From: Pseudodesulfovibrio sediminis
GTDB taxonomy: Bacteria > Desulfobacterota > Desulfovibrionia > Desulfovibrionales > Desulfovibrionaceae
Direction of reading: 5' to 3'
NCBI RefSeq assembly: GCF_020886695.1
Contig: NZ_AP024485.1
Span: forward strand, 2,675,001-2,739,000
Length of the DNA stretch: 64,000 nt
Below, piece after piece: positions 35,055 to 43,563 of the stretch. Each line of letters begins with the position of its first letter. The first letter of the stretch is position 1. A program made the position numbers and the translations under genes. The notes below the pieces were generated by a model. It saw nothing but the letters and a program-made list of their open reading frames with translations. It was not told where the DNA came from and did no database searches.

Positions 35055-35921
35055 CTAGAGACGTTGGAAGACTGTGGGCGCGACCTGTTTGATGGGCAGG
35101 TTCATGCCGGACAGGGACTCTGAATGGCCGATGAACAGATAGCCGTTAGGCTTGAGATTATTGCAGAATTTGTTGAAAAGCATGGTTTGTGTGTTGCGGT
35201 CGAAATAGATGACCACATTGCGACAGAAGATGATGTCCTGTTTCTGTGGCAGTTTGAAATCTTCCATGAAATTCAGCTGTTTGAACGAAACCTTGTTTCG
35301 CAGGATGGAGTCCATCTTCACTTTGGTCTTGTCTTTGGACTTGAGCATGTACTTTTTCTTGTATTTCATGTCCACGTCGTCGACCTTGTCGATGGAGTAT
35401 ATGGCGCGCTTGGCCTCGGCCAGAATCTTCTGGGAAATGTCTGTGGCGAGAACAGAAAAATCAAAACCGGAGTGCGTGTCTGTCCACTCGTGCAGGACCA
35501 TGGACAGCGTGTACGGCTCTTCACCGCTGGAGCAACCGGCAGACCAGATGTTCAGGGGAGAGTGACGCCCGATGCCGCGTTGCCATAGCTCGGGAAGTAC
35601 TGTGTTGTTCATGATGTCCCAGTGTTTGGGCTCGCGGAAGAAATGGGTGGTGTTTGTGGTGACCACGTCGATAAGGTTGGTCCGCTCGGCTTCACGGCCT
35701 TCCTTGGAAAAAACGTAATCACAGTACTCCTTGTAACTGGACATGCCCAGCGCACGCAGGCGTTTCTGGAAACGGCTTTGAAGCAGAATTTTCTTGGTGG
35801 GCGGCATCTTGATGCCGAATTCGGAATGGATAAGCTCGCTGAATCGTTTGAATTCAGCGTCACCCATTTCCGAACGAAAGACTTGCAGATTTCCAGCTTC
35901 AGCAGAATTGTTTCCGGCCAT
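35055..35921 (-). CDS. cheR: Chemotaxis protein methyltransferase CheR
   Basis: 288 aa. Methylates glutamates on chemoreceptors with S-adenosylmethionine. N-terminal helical CheR domain (FKRFSELIHSEFGIKMP), the SAM-binding motif SAGCSSGEEPYTLSM, NTTHFFRE, and C-terminal FCRNVVIYFDR and LFIGHSESL. ATG at 35921 has GGAG 8 nt upstream. It lies between rny and ymdB, away from the flagellar cluster. An inserted Lys-rich stretch (YKKKYMLKSKDKTKVKMD) lies in the middle. Confidence 0.94.
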   Translation of the reverse strand: MAGNNSAEAGNLQVFRSEMGDAEFKRFSELIHSEFGIKMPPTKKILLQSRFQKRLRALGMSSYKEYCDYVFSKEGREAERTNLIDVVTTNTTHFFREPKHWDIMNNTVLPELWQRGIGRHSPLNIWSAGCSSGEEPYTLSMVLHEWTDTHSGFDFSVLATDISQKILAEAKRAIYSIDKVDDVDMKYKKKYMLKSKDKTKVKMDSILRNKVSFKQLNFMEDFKLPQKQDIIFCRNVVIYFDRNTQTMLFNKFCNNLKPNGYLFIGHSESLSGMNLPIKQVAPTVFQRL

Positions 35922-36040
35922 GCCATTTTCTCCATGTCGTGAAATACACACTCTCAATCATACTACGCAAAAACATCACTGTGTTCCATGATAAAGTTTA
36001 TGAACAACAGAGATGCCTTCAGGGGAAGTCTGAATTAAAA

Positions 36041-36070
36041 GGCCCCGAAACTACATGAAGTTCCGAGGCC
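36041..36070 (-). terminator. Terminator downstream of rny
   Basis: GGCCCCGAAACT / AGTTCCGAGGCC stem (one mismatch) with a 6-nt loop, followed on the minus strand by TTTTAATTC. Confidence 0.8.
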
Positions 36071-36084
36071 GTTTGTTTGCGTGA

Positions 36085-37641
36085 CTATTTGGCGTACCCG
36101 ACGGCCCGCTTTTCCCTGATGACCGTTACCCGGATCTGGCCGGGATAGGTCATGTTGTTCTCTATTTTTTCCGCTATATCCTTACAGAGCACGTATGTGT
36201 TCTCATCACCGACCTTTTCGGAGTCGACCATGACGCGAATTTCACGGCCAGCCTGGATGGCGTAGGCCTTTTGCACGCCGTCGAACCCGGTGGCCAGCCC
36301 TTCCAGCTCCTCAAGGCGCTTGACGTAGTTCTCAAGCAGCTCCTTGCGTGCACCGGGACGTGCGCCGGACAGTGAGTCCGCGGCCTGGACCAGATTGGCC
36401 AGGATGGACATGGGCGGCGTGTCTTCGTGGTGCGCGGCGATGGAATGGATGATTTCCTTGGATTCGCCATGCTTCTTGGCGAGGTCTGCGCCGATGATGG
36501 CGTGGGGGCCTTCAATTTCGTGATCAACGGCCTTGCCGATATCATGCAGCAGACCTGCGCGCTTGGCTTCTTTTTCGTTGAGGCCGAGTTCGGCTGCCAT
36601 CACGCCACACAGGAACGCGACTTCCATGGAATGTTGCAGGACGTTCTGCGAGAAAGAGGTCCGGTAGTGCAGGCGTCCCAGCAGGTTGATGACCTCGGGG
36701 TGGATGCCGTGGACTCCCACGTCAAAGGTGGCCTGTTCGCCGATCTCCTTGAGCTTGGTGTCCATTTCGCCTTCCACCTTGCGGACGATCTCTTCGATGC
36801 GGGCCGGGTGAATGCGGCCATCGTGGATGAGCCGCTCCAGCGCCTGCTTGGCGATTTCGCGCTTGAGGGGGGAGAATGCGGACAGCACCACGGTCTCCGG
36901 GGTGTCGTCGATGATCAGGTCCACGCCGGTGGCGGCCTCCAGGGCGCGGATGTTGCGCCCCTCACGACCGATGATGCGGCCTTTCATATCTTCGGATGGC
37001 AGGGTCACCGCGGTCACGGTCTGCTCTCCGGCATAGTCGCCGGCATAGCGTTGCAGGGCCAGAGAAAGGACTTCCTTGGCCTTTTTGGAGGCATTTTCCT
37101 TGGCCTCCATCTCAATGTTGCGAATCATCTTTGCGGCTTCATGGCGGGTGCGGGATTCGATCTCCTTGAGCAGGTTCTCTTTCGCTTCTTCCACTGTCAG
37201 GCCGGAAATTTCCTGAAGCTTGCGTTCGTGTTCGTCCGCTTTCTGTTCCAGATCTTCTTCAAGATCACCCAGTTGTTTTTCCTGTTTGATGAGCTGTTTT
37301 TCCAGCTCTACCATCTGGGCTTCCTTGTCAGCGACCTGTTCCCGTTTGGCATCCAGGCGCTCTTCTTTGGAATGGAGTCGCTTCTCCTCGCCTTTGAGCT
37401 GGGCCTCCCGGTCCTTGAATTCCCGTTCAAGCTCGGTTTTCTGACTATAAATTTCATCCTGTGCCTGAAGGCGGGTCTCTTTTTTCAGAGCCTCGCTTTC
37501 TTTTCTGGCTTCTTCAATTATGCGGTCTGCCAGACCCCTGGAATCTTCTACTTTTTTATTGGAGATGAATTTGCTGAGAATGAGTCCGATTCCCAGCCCT
37601 GCAAAAACTCCACCGCCAACTATGGCGATTTCGGTTATCAT
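36085..37641 (-). CDS. rny: Ribonuclease Y
   Basis: 518 aa, the usual length. Membrane-anchored endoribonuclease. N-terminal transmembrane helix ([19 protein letters not shown]), long coiled coil (about 35-190), KH domain ([19 protein letters not shown]) and HD domain ([29 protein letters not shown]). ATG at 37641 has AAGGAG 8 nt upstream. Preceded by the 6S RNA on the same strand and followed by a terminator. Confidence 0.96.
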   Translation of the reverse strand: MITEIAIVGGGVFAGLGIGLILSKFISNKKVEDSRGLADRIIEEARKESEALKKETRLQAQDEIYSQKTELEREFKDREAQLKGEEKRLHSKEERLDAKREQVADKEAQMVELEKQLIKQEKQLGDLEEDLEQKADEHERKLQEISGLTVEEAKENLLKEIESRTRHEAAKMIRNIEMEAKENASKKAKEVLSLALQRYAGDYAGEQTVTAVTLPSEDMKGRIIGREGRNIRALEAATGVDLIIDDTPETVVLSAFSPLKREIAKQALERLIHDGRIHPARIEEIVRKVEGEMDTKLKEIGEQATFDVGVHGIHPEVINLLGRLHYRTSFSQNVLQHSMEVAFLCGVMAAELGLNEKEAKRAGLLHDIGKAVDHEIEGPHAIIGADLAKKHGESKEIIHSIAAHHEDTPPMSILANLVQAADSLSGARPGARKELLENYVKRLEELEGLATGFDGVQKAYAIQAGREIRVMVDSEKVGDENTYVLCKDIAEKIENNMTYPGQIRVTVIREKRAVGYAK

Positions 37642-37824
37642 GGGGTTACTCCTTATTGTATGTTGACAGGCTAAAGGGCGGCCTGTTGACGCCATCACTG
37701 TAAGCAACTCGGAGAGCACAAAAAAGCGCTCCATCGCGAAGAGAAGGAGTAGGGGTGGTTTGGAGGAAAGGTCGCAGTCAATATGATCGTCTGAAAACGC
37801 CGGCATGGCCGGTCAGACAATATA

Positions 37825-38010
37825 AGATCCCCGGGGAAGCCGTGTTGCCTGTTTGTTTTGAACCTGGCATATCCAGGTGGGCATGTCTCGTGTCCCTTCA
37901 GGCTTCCCGGTCGAACCGGGCCTGCACACCAGGACACTGGAGTCGTCGCCCTTTTACAGAGTATTGGCTCAATAACACTCCGGGCAATCACGCGCGCCCC
38001 AGGGTAATTC
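37825..38010 (-). ncRNA. ssrS: 6S RNA (probable)
   Basis: In the 396-nt space between zapA and rny. On the minus strand it reads about 185 nt closed by CCCTGGGG (37997-38004) and CCCCGGGG (37829-37836). Inside are a CCCGGTTCGACCGGG hairpin followed by AAGCCTGA, and an ACCTGG-ATATG-CCAGGTT hairpin. These follow the order seen in E. coli 6S RNA (CGGTCC..CCGAGAAGCC then ACCTTGAACCAAGGGT). Location just downstream of zapA is the known proteobacterial arrangement. Ends are estimates. 6S RNA binds housekeeping RNA polymerase in stationary phase. Confidence 0.75.
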
Positions 38011-38037
38011 CTTGCCAACCTCGGTATCGGACAGTTA

Positions 38038-38304
38038 TCAGTCCGATTCCGTTGAGGTTTTTTCCAAAATCTCTCCGATCTTCTCTTCCTGTCGCGTTCG
38101 TTTTTCTTCCGCGACAAGGAAATCATCCGCCAGACTCAGAAGGAGGTAGGTGAGCAACCTTTCTTTGCTGATATCACCCGCGCCTTCAACAAGCTCCTTG
38201 TGCTTGTTCTCAATAAGCGTCTGTGCGGCTTTGATGCGAGTACTGTCCGCATCTGTCTTGAAGGATATATCAAGTCCCAATAGGGTCAACGTATAGCGTG
38301 GCAT
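38038..38304 (-). CDS. zapA: Cell division protein ZapA
   Basis: 88 aa. ZapA cross-links FtsZ filaments. Typical opening YTLTLLGLDISFKTDAD, then a long C-terminal coiled coil. Sits between the zapB-like gene upstream and 6S RNA downstream, the conserved proteobacterial order, which strengthens the call for so short a protein. Confidence 0.87.
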   Translation of the reverse strand: MPRYTLTLLGLDISFKTDADSTRIKAAQTLIENKHKELVEGAGDISKERLLTYLLLSLADDFLVAEEKRTRQEEKIGEILEKTSTESD

Positions 38305-38316
38305 CGTAAAACGCTA

Positions 38317-38493
38317 TCATTCCAGCTCGTTTTGGATTTTCTCCAAAAGCAAATCGATGCGAGATTCGATTTCGCGACGTACCGTTTTCTCGGTCTCGAT
38401 CTCTTCCCTCAAGCGCTGGTTATCGTTCTTTAATTCACTAATTTTATTCAACAACAAGTTGAATCGCTCTTCAAGTTGGGTAACTAGTTCCAT
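38317..38493 (-). CDS. Small coiled-coil protein, ZapB-like
   Basis: 58 aa, below the length usually reported. It starts MELVTQLEERFNLLLNKISE and ends LLLEKIQNELE. Nearly continuous heptads with Leu/Ile spacing indicate a single coiled coil, as in the cell-division factor ZapB. It ends 12 nt before zapA on the same strand. No clear ribosome site. ZapB-type function is inferred from position, size and coiled coil. Confidence 0.75.
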   Translation of the reverse strand: MELVTQLEERFNLLLNKISELKNDNQRLREEIETEKTVRREIESRIDLLLEKIQNELE

Positions 38494-38564
38494 GATTAAT
38501 ATCTATTCTTTTTTTGCAAGCAACGCAATCCTTTCTTTCCCAATTAGAGGGTGCAAAAACGGAC

Positions 38565-39938
38565 TTATTTCTTGAGGCGTCGCTTAATGTTGATCTGCTT
38601 TCCACGCGCAATGCCGGCCTGGTTTTCAGGCACGTCCTTGGTGATGGTGGAACCCGCGCCCACCAAGGCGTTTTTGCCGACAGTCACCGGGGCAACGAGC
38701 GCGGTGTTGGAGCCTATGAATGCGCCTTCACCGATCTCGGTTTGAAACTTGTTCTTGCCATCGTAATTGCAAGTAATGGTACCGGCTCCGATGTTGGCTC
38801 CGCCTCCCACAATGGTATCGCCGAGATAGGTCAGATGTCCAGCCTTGGCGCATTCGCCCAGAGTGGCTTTTTTCATCTCCACGAAGTTGCCCACCCGTGC
38901 GTCTTTTTCGAGCTTCGCGCCGGGCCGCAGTCGGGCATAGGGGCCGACCCAGCATCCTTCGCCGACCTCTGCGCCTTCGATGTGATTGAACTGGCGCACG
39001 TCACACCCCGTGGCAAAGGTGGAATCCGTGATGTACGAATATGACCCCATACGTGCGCCGGTGGCCACGAACGAGTCACCGTAGATTTCGCAGTGGCCGA
39101 ATATTTCCGCGCCCGGCTCCACCTTGACGCGGGGACCGATGATCACGGTGTCCGGGTTGTGAATGAGCACGCCGGAGTCAATGAGGTCGTCCACCACCTG
39201 CCGTCTGAGAGCTGTTTCCGCCGTGATCAGCTCGCGGGGGGAGTTGATGCCCATGAGGGAGATGTCGTTTCCGCACTGGACGCCGTCCACGCTCAGGCCT
39301 TCCTCGACCGCCAGTTCAACGAGGTCGGTGATATAGTATTCGCCTGATTTGTTGTCGTTTCTCAGCCGGGACAGCAGCGGGCCTATGGTGTTTATCTTGA
39401 GCAGGTAAATGCCCGCATTCACTTCACCTGTGACCGGGCCATGCACGGCCATGTCAAAGTCCTTGGCCTCCACAATGGCGGTGATCTTGCGGCCTTCGCC
39501 ACGGACCACTCGACCGAACTCGCCGGTTTCGCGGGGGGTGATGGTCATGAACGCCAGATCGCAGCAGTTTTCGGCCTTGAGCAATCGATCCAGAGCCTCT
39601 ACGGTCACGAGCGGGGTGTCGCCGTTGATGACCAGGCAGTGGGTGGCGCCGGTTTTTTCCACTGCGTCCCAGGCGACCTGAAGCGCGTGGCCCGTGCCGA
39701 GCTGCTGCTCCTGCATGACAAAGCGGTCGCACATGTCCGGGAAGGCAGTCTTTACACCATCGGCATCATGGCCGATGACGGTCAGGATGCGTTCTTTCAT
39801 GATCGGTGTGAGCGCGGCATATACATAGTGCAGCATGGGTTCGTTCATTATGGTCTGCAGGACTTTGGCTTTCTGGGAGTGCATTCGTGTACCCTTGCCG
39901 GCAGCCAGAACCAGTGCGGTTATTACATTCTTAGGCAT
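38565..39938 (-). CDS. glmU: Bifunctional GlmU
   Basis: 457 aa. N-acetylglucosamine-1-phosphate uridyltransferase and glucosamine-1-phosphate acetyltransferase, supplying UDP-GlcNAc for peptidoglycan and LPS. N-terminal pyrophosphorylase motif LVLAAGKGTRM, QQLGTGHA, NGDTPLV. C-terminal left-handed beta-helix of hexapeptide repeats with GHLTYLGDTIVGGGANIGAG and NYDGKNKFQT. First in a likely run glmU, zapB-like, zapA, 6S RNA, rny. Confidence 0.96.
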   Translation of the reverse strand: MPKNVITALVLAAGKGTRMHSQKAKVLQTIMNEPMLHYVYAALTPIMKERILTVIGHDADGVKTAFPDMCDRFVMQEQQLGTGHALQVAWDAVEKTGATHCLVINGDTPLVTVEALDRLLKAENCCDLAFMTITPRETGEFGRVVRGEGRKITAIVEAKDFDMAVHGPVTGEVNAGIYLLKINTIGPLLSRLRNDNKSGEYYITDLVELAVEEGLSVDGVQCGNDISLMGINSPRELITAETALRRQVVDDLIDSGVLIHNPDTVIIGPRVKVEPGAEIFGHCEIYGDSFVATGARMGSYSYITDSTFATGCDVRQFNHIEGAEVGEGCWVGPYARLRPGAKLEKDARVGNFVEMKKATLGECAKAGHLTYLGDTIVGGGANIGAGTITCNYDGKNKFQTEIGEGAFIGSNTALVAPVTVGKNALVGAGSTITKDVPENQAGIARGKQINIKRRLKK

Positions 39939-40092
39939 ATATTCTCCGTGGTTGCGGATTGTTACTACAGTGTCGAGGCGTTAAAATACCTGCTTGGAGA
40001 GAAAAGGACAAGCCGCAAAGAGAGACTCTTTGCCGATTCGATGATACGGCATGCATACGTCAATACAAATACGAAATGGAAGGACTTGAAAA

Positions 40093-40671
40093 ATGGCGAT
40101 CAATGAGAACACCATTCCGAATATACTCGATTTTCTTCGTCGGGCCGAGGGACTCAAATCCACGCTGCGGACCTCCTGGACACGGAATGGCCGCCAGGAA
40201 AGTACGGCCGAGCACAGTTGGCGGCTGGCCTTGTTCGCCATGCTGATAACGGATCAGTACCCGGACCTCGATGCCCTCAGAATACTCAAATTGTGTCTTG
40301 TCCACGATCTCGGGGAGACCATCAACGGCGATATCCCGGCTCCCAAGCAAAACGGCTCCAAGACCGAAGATGAGCGGGCGGACATGGTCGATCTGTTGCG
40401 TCCGTTGCCTCAGTCCATGCAGGACGAGTTCATGAGCCTGTGGGAGGAGTACGAGTTCATGCAGACCCCGGAAGCGCAGGTGGTCAAGGCGCTTGATAAG
40501 CTTGAGACCCTGCTCCAGCACACGCAGGGCATCAACCCCCCGGATATCGATTACGCCTTTAATTTGGACTACGGCACCAGGTATACGGATTGTGATCCGT
40601 TCATCCGTGAGCTTCGGGCAATCATCGACACCGAGACCCGCTGTTGCCAAAAGGGTTCCCTCGGCAAATAA
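40093..40671 (+). CDS. HD-domain hydrolase (YfbR/HDDC2-like)
   Basis: 192 aa. HD-domain motifs in order: ESTAEHSWRLAL (His), CLVHDLGETINGD (HD pair) and VVKALDKLETLLQ (Asp). The pattern resembles 5'-deoxynucleotidase YfbR and HDDC2, enzymes acting on deoxynucleoside monophosphates. Cytoplasmic. Divergent from glmU. The 106 nt to the next gene show no terminator. Confidence 0.85.
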   Translation: MAINENTIPNILDFLRRAEGLKSTLRTSWTRNGRQESTAEHSWRLALFAMLITDQYPDLDALRILKLCLVHDLGETINGDIPAPKQNGSKTEDERADMVDLLRPLPQSMQDEFMSLWEEYEFMQTPEAQVVKALDKLETLLQHTQGINPPDIDYAFNLDYGTRYTDCDPFIRELRAIIDTETRCCQKGSLGK

Positions 40672-40777
40672 CCGGTTTTATCTTCTCCTGCAGACGAGAG
40701 CACAGCTCTCCCACCTCCTCTGCAAACTGGCAATACAACCGTTTTGGAAAAAGCGAGATAGGGTCGTCAGAAGCGCG

Positions 40778-42736
40778 TCAATATGCCAATCGGCCCAGCG
40801 ATTTCATGATCAGGGTGCAGCCCATGGCGAACATGCCGGTGAGGCCCATGCCGCAGGAGAACCCGGCCAGCAGAACTGGGGCGTAATGCCGCCACTGCTT
40901 GCCGTATTTTTTCATGAAATAGAATCGTCCGAGCAGTGCGCCGATCACTTCGAGGAGCAGGCCGTGAGGCGTGGACTGGCCCAGGCCGCGCACCACGCCA
41001 TAGACAAGCAGTACGGGCAGGCCGAGTACGTTGAGCACCGAGTAGAGGATCAGCCCGAGACCCAGCCCGGACGCCACGACCGGCCCGGAGAGCGCCTCGA
41101 AGAAGAGCGAATTGCCTTCCAGGGTGGAGGTCTGCATGAGCAGGGTGTTGAGGGCCTGCAAATGCCAGAGTTCCTGGGCAAAGGGATATTCCGGTGAGGG
41201 GATGGGTGCCAGTTGCCACAGGAATTGCGAGAAGAGCAGCGAAGAGATCATGACGATGGGAAAGACGATGATCTCCGCCTTGATGATCCCGCGCAGGCTG
41301 GTTCCGGTCAGTTCGATCTGACGGAACTGGACAGTGGCCTCGCCATAGTTGTGGATGGGAATGGGGGCGTACCAGATCTCCAGTCCCTGATAGCCGAAGA
41401 ACTTGGCTCCGGCGATGAAGGAGAATTCCCGAACCATGGGGAGCGAGATGAATTGACCGGCCACACCCTCCATGCGTGCGGTGATGTACGAGATCACCGG
41501 GGTGTAGATGAAGCCGTAGAGCACGAAGAAAATCCAGGGGAAGGACGGCACCAGCCAGACGCAGAAGGCGATGTAACAGAGCGTGGAAAAGACATAGATG
41601 CCGATGGACACCCAGAAGTTGATGTCGCCCCGGCCTTCCGGCGGGTTGAACAGCACTGAAAAATCAAGTCCTTTACCGCTGGTGTCGCGGAAAGATTTGA
41701 TGACGTAATAGATACCGACCACACCGATGGCCAGACCGAGCCCGATACCGAAACTCATGTAGAAATCAAAGTTGTTGGCAAAGACCGTTTCCACGGTGGC
41801 CATGCCCGGATGCCAGCGATGCAGGATGCCGTGGGCGTAGAGAATGGGGTTGGCGATGATGGTGACGATGAGGCCGACCAGCCCGCCGATGACCGCCCAG
41901 AACGGCAGCACCATGCCTATGAAGACCAGCCCGAGATCGAACTGAATACCTGTCGCCACGGCCGGCAGCGTGTCCTCGGTGTGCATGGTCAGCTCTATCC
42001 ACGGGATGGGGATGAGCCGTATCGGTTCGGTAAAGAGCAGCCCCGAGAGCGCAGGCAGGAGCACATAGAAGAAGCCGAAAGCGAGTCCGATGACCCCGCC
42101 TATGGAGAACACCCGCCACTTCCAGCCGGTTTTCTTGTCTTCAGTGGATTCGGCCAGGGCCATGGTGCCCAGTGCGCCCACCGGAGCCATGGGGAAAGGC
42201 AGTTTTTCCACGTCCGAGGTGATGCGATACAGGGAATAGCCCAGCCCGAAATGGTCGATGCGCTGCACGAGCTGCGCGCCGATGAGCAGCATGATCGGCA
42301 CCAGCCAGTCACGATGCATGAACGTGCGTTCGAGATAGGAGCCGGAACCGAGGGCCGGGGCGATCCAGTGCGGGATGAATTCGGTCAGGCCGAGCATGCG
42401 GGCCGCGTCGGACTGCACCAGATACTGGTTCCAGAGAAGCCCCTGAAAGGGCGATGCCAGCGCTGCGCCTGCCATGTAGTACAGCAGGAAAATTTCTTGT
42501 TGTTTCAGATGGGTATACGATCTCTTGGCGATCTCGGCAAAGAGGATGATGGTCACCCACCGGGCCGCCGGGCCGATTCCCTGTCCGATGACCAGTTGCA
42601 GATACATGGAGCCGGGCATCATCAGGAAGCCAATGAAAATGGCACCGACAATAGTCTTCCAGTCAAAGCCCTCTTCGAACTTGTCCGGCGGCTTCATCAA
42701 GTCGCGATATTCTTTTAACTCTTTATCGTCGTACAT
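40778..42736 (-). CDS. OPT-superfamily-like multi-pass membrane protein
   Basis: 652 aa, about 14 or more transmembrane helices. Soluble N-terminus MYDDKELKEYRDLMKPPDK, then repeated hydrophobic blocks (IFIGFLMMPGSMYLQLVIGQ, LLYYMAGAALASPFQG, MPAPVGALGTMALAES-type loop). Pattern resembles OPT/YSL-type oligopeptide or metal-chelate transporters, but I assign this at superfamily level only. Last gene of the six-gene operon; GGAG lies about 9 nt before the ATG, 26 nt after the binding protein gene. Confidence 0.65.
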   Translation of the reverse strand: MYDDKELKEYRDLMKPPDKFEEGFDWKTIVGAIFIGFLMMPGSMYLQLVIGQGIGPAARWVTIILFAEIAKRSYTHLKQQEIFLLYYMAGAALASPFQGLLWNQYLVQSDAARMLGLTEFIPHWIAPALGSGSYLERTFMHRDWLVPIMLLIGAQLVQRIDHFGLGYSLYRITSDVEKLPFPMAPVGALGTMALAESTEDKKTGWKWRVFSIGGVIGLAFGFFYVLLPALSGLLFTEPIRLIPIPWIELTMHTEDTLPAVATGIQFDLGLVFIGMVLPFWAVIGGLVGLIVTIIANPILYAHGILHRWHPGMATVETVFANNFDFYMSFGIGLGLAIGVVGIYYVIKSFRDTSGKGLDFSVLFNPPEGRGDINFWVSIGIYVFSTLCYIAFCVWLVPSFPWIFFVLYGFIYTPVISYITARMEGVAGQFISLPMVREFSFIAGAKFFGYQGLEIWYAPIPIHNYGEATVQFRQIELTGTSLRGIIKAEIIVFPIVMISSLLFSQFLWQLAPIPSPEYPFAQELWHLQALNTLLMQTSTLEGNSLFFEALSGPVVASGLGLGLILYSVLNVLGLPVLLVYGVVRGLGQSTPHGLLLEVIGALLGRFYFMKKYGKQWRHYAPVLLAGFSCGMGLTGMFAMGCTLIMKSLGRLAY

Positions 42737-42762
42737 GGGTGTGGCTCCGACGGTTCCGTTTG

Positions 42763-43545
42763 TTACCTGTATTGATCGAGAATGGCGGGCAGGGTGCCAT
42801 CACGTTTCATCGCTCTGAGCTGTTTGTTGAATTCGACGACAAAGCGTTCCCATTGTGGCGTTTTGATGAAGACATATCGATACCAGGCGCTGTCGAAAGG
42901 GGTTTGGTCCATTCTGAATCGCTCTGGCTCAAGGTTGGGGTGGTTCCTGAGAAACCACTGTGTTTCAGCGCGGTTGACCATGGCGGCATCCACTCTGTGG
43001 CGCGAAAGCAACTCCAGCATTGTATAGGGCGAGTTCGTGTCCACCCGGGTTATCTGGCCGGTGGCGAAATAGGGCTCAAGGGCCGGATACACAAACCCGG
43101 TGATGGCGGCGACCGATTTGCCGAACAGGCTCTGGGGCGCGGTGTACTGCAGATCACTGTCGGCCAGGTACAGCAACACGTCCTCGTTGAGCATGAAGGG
43201 TTCGCTCCATAGGAATTGATCCGGGTTGGCTGTCCACTCCTTTGCCATTGCAAGCGCGTTTACCTCTCCTGTTCCCAACAGCTCCCATGTTCGTTTGTCA
43301 GGAAGGTGGACGGCGCTTGTCGTGTACCCCATGGGCTCGGTGATGGCCCTGAAGATGTCGATAAGCACGCCTTTGTGCTGGTTGTCCGTCGTGGAGATGA
43401 GATAGGGCGGCCAGTCGGTACTCGGCATGCCGATAGTGATGTCTTTCTTTTGCAATGCGGTTTGTGCCGCGTGCGTCATGTCAAACGCGCTCGCGATGAG
43501 CGCCATGGTAAGGGTGAATGTGGTTATGAGGAATGTACGTTTCAT
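42763..43545 (-). CDS. Periplasmic solute-binding protein, family 3
   Basis: 260 aa. Signal peptide (about 1-26), then the bacterial extracellular solute-binding family 3 fold: DITIGMPSTDWPPYL opening, GVLIDIFRAITEPMGY, LGTGEVNALAMAKEW, and DAAMVNRAETQWFL. Members bind amino acids or small organic ligands, or act as sensory domains. It lies between two large membrane transport-like genes with 18- and 26-nt gaps, so it is a component of the same operon. Ligand unknown. Confidence 0.85.
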   Translation of the reverse strand: MKRTFLITTFTLTMALIASAFDMTHAAQTALQKKDITIGMPSTDWPPYLISTTDNQHKGVLIDIFRAITEPMGYTTSAVHLPDKRTWELLGTGEVNALAMAKEWTANPDQFLWSEPFMLNEDVLLYLADSDLQYTAPQSLFGKSVAAITGFVYPALEPYFATGQITRVDTNSPYTMLELLSRHRVDAAMVNRAETQWFLRNHPNLEPERFRMDQTPFDSAWYRYVFIKTPQWERFVVEFNKQLRAMKRDGTLPAILDQYR

Positions 43546-43563
43546 GAGTGTCCAGTCAAACGG

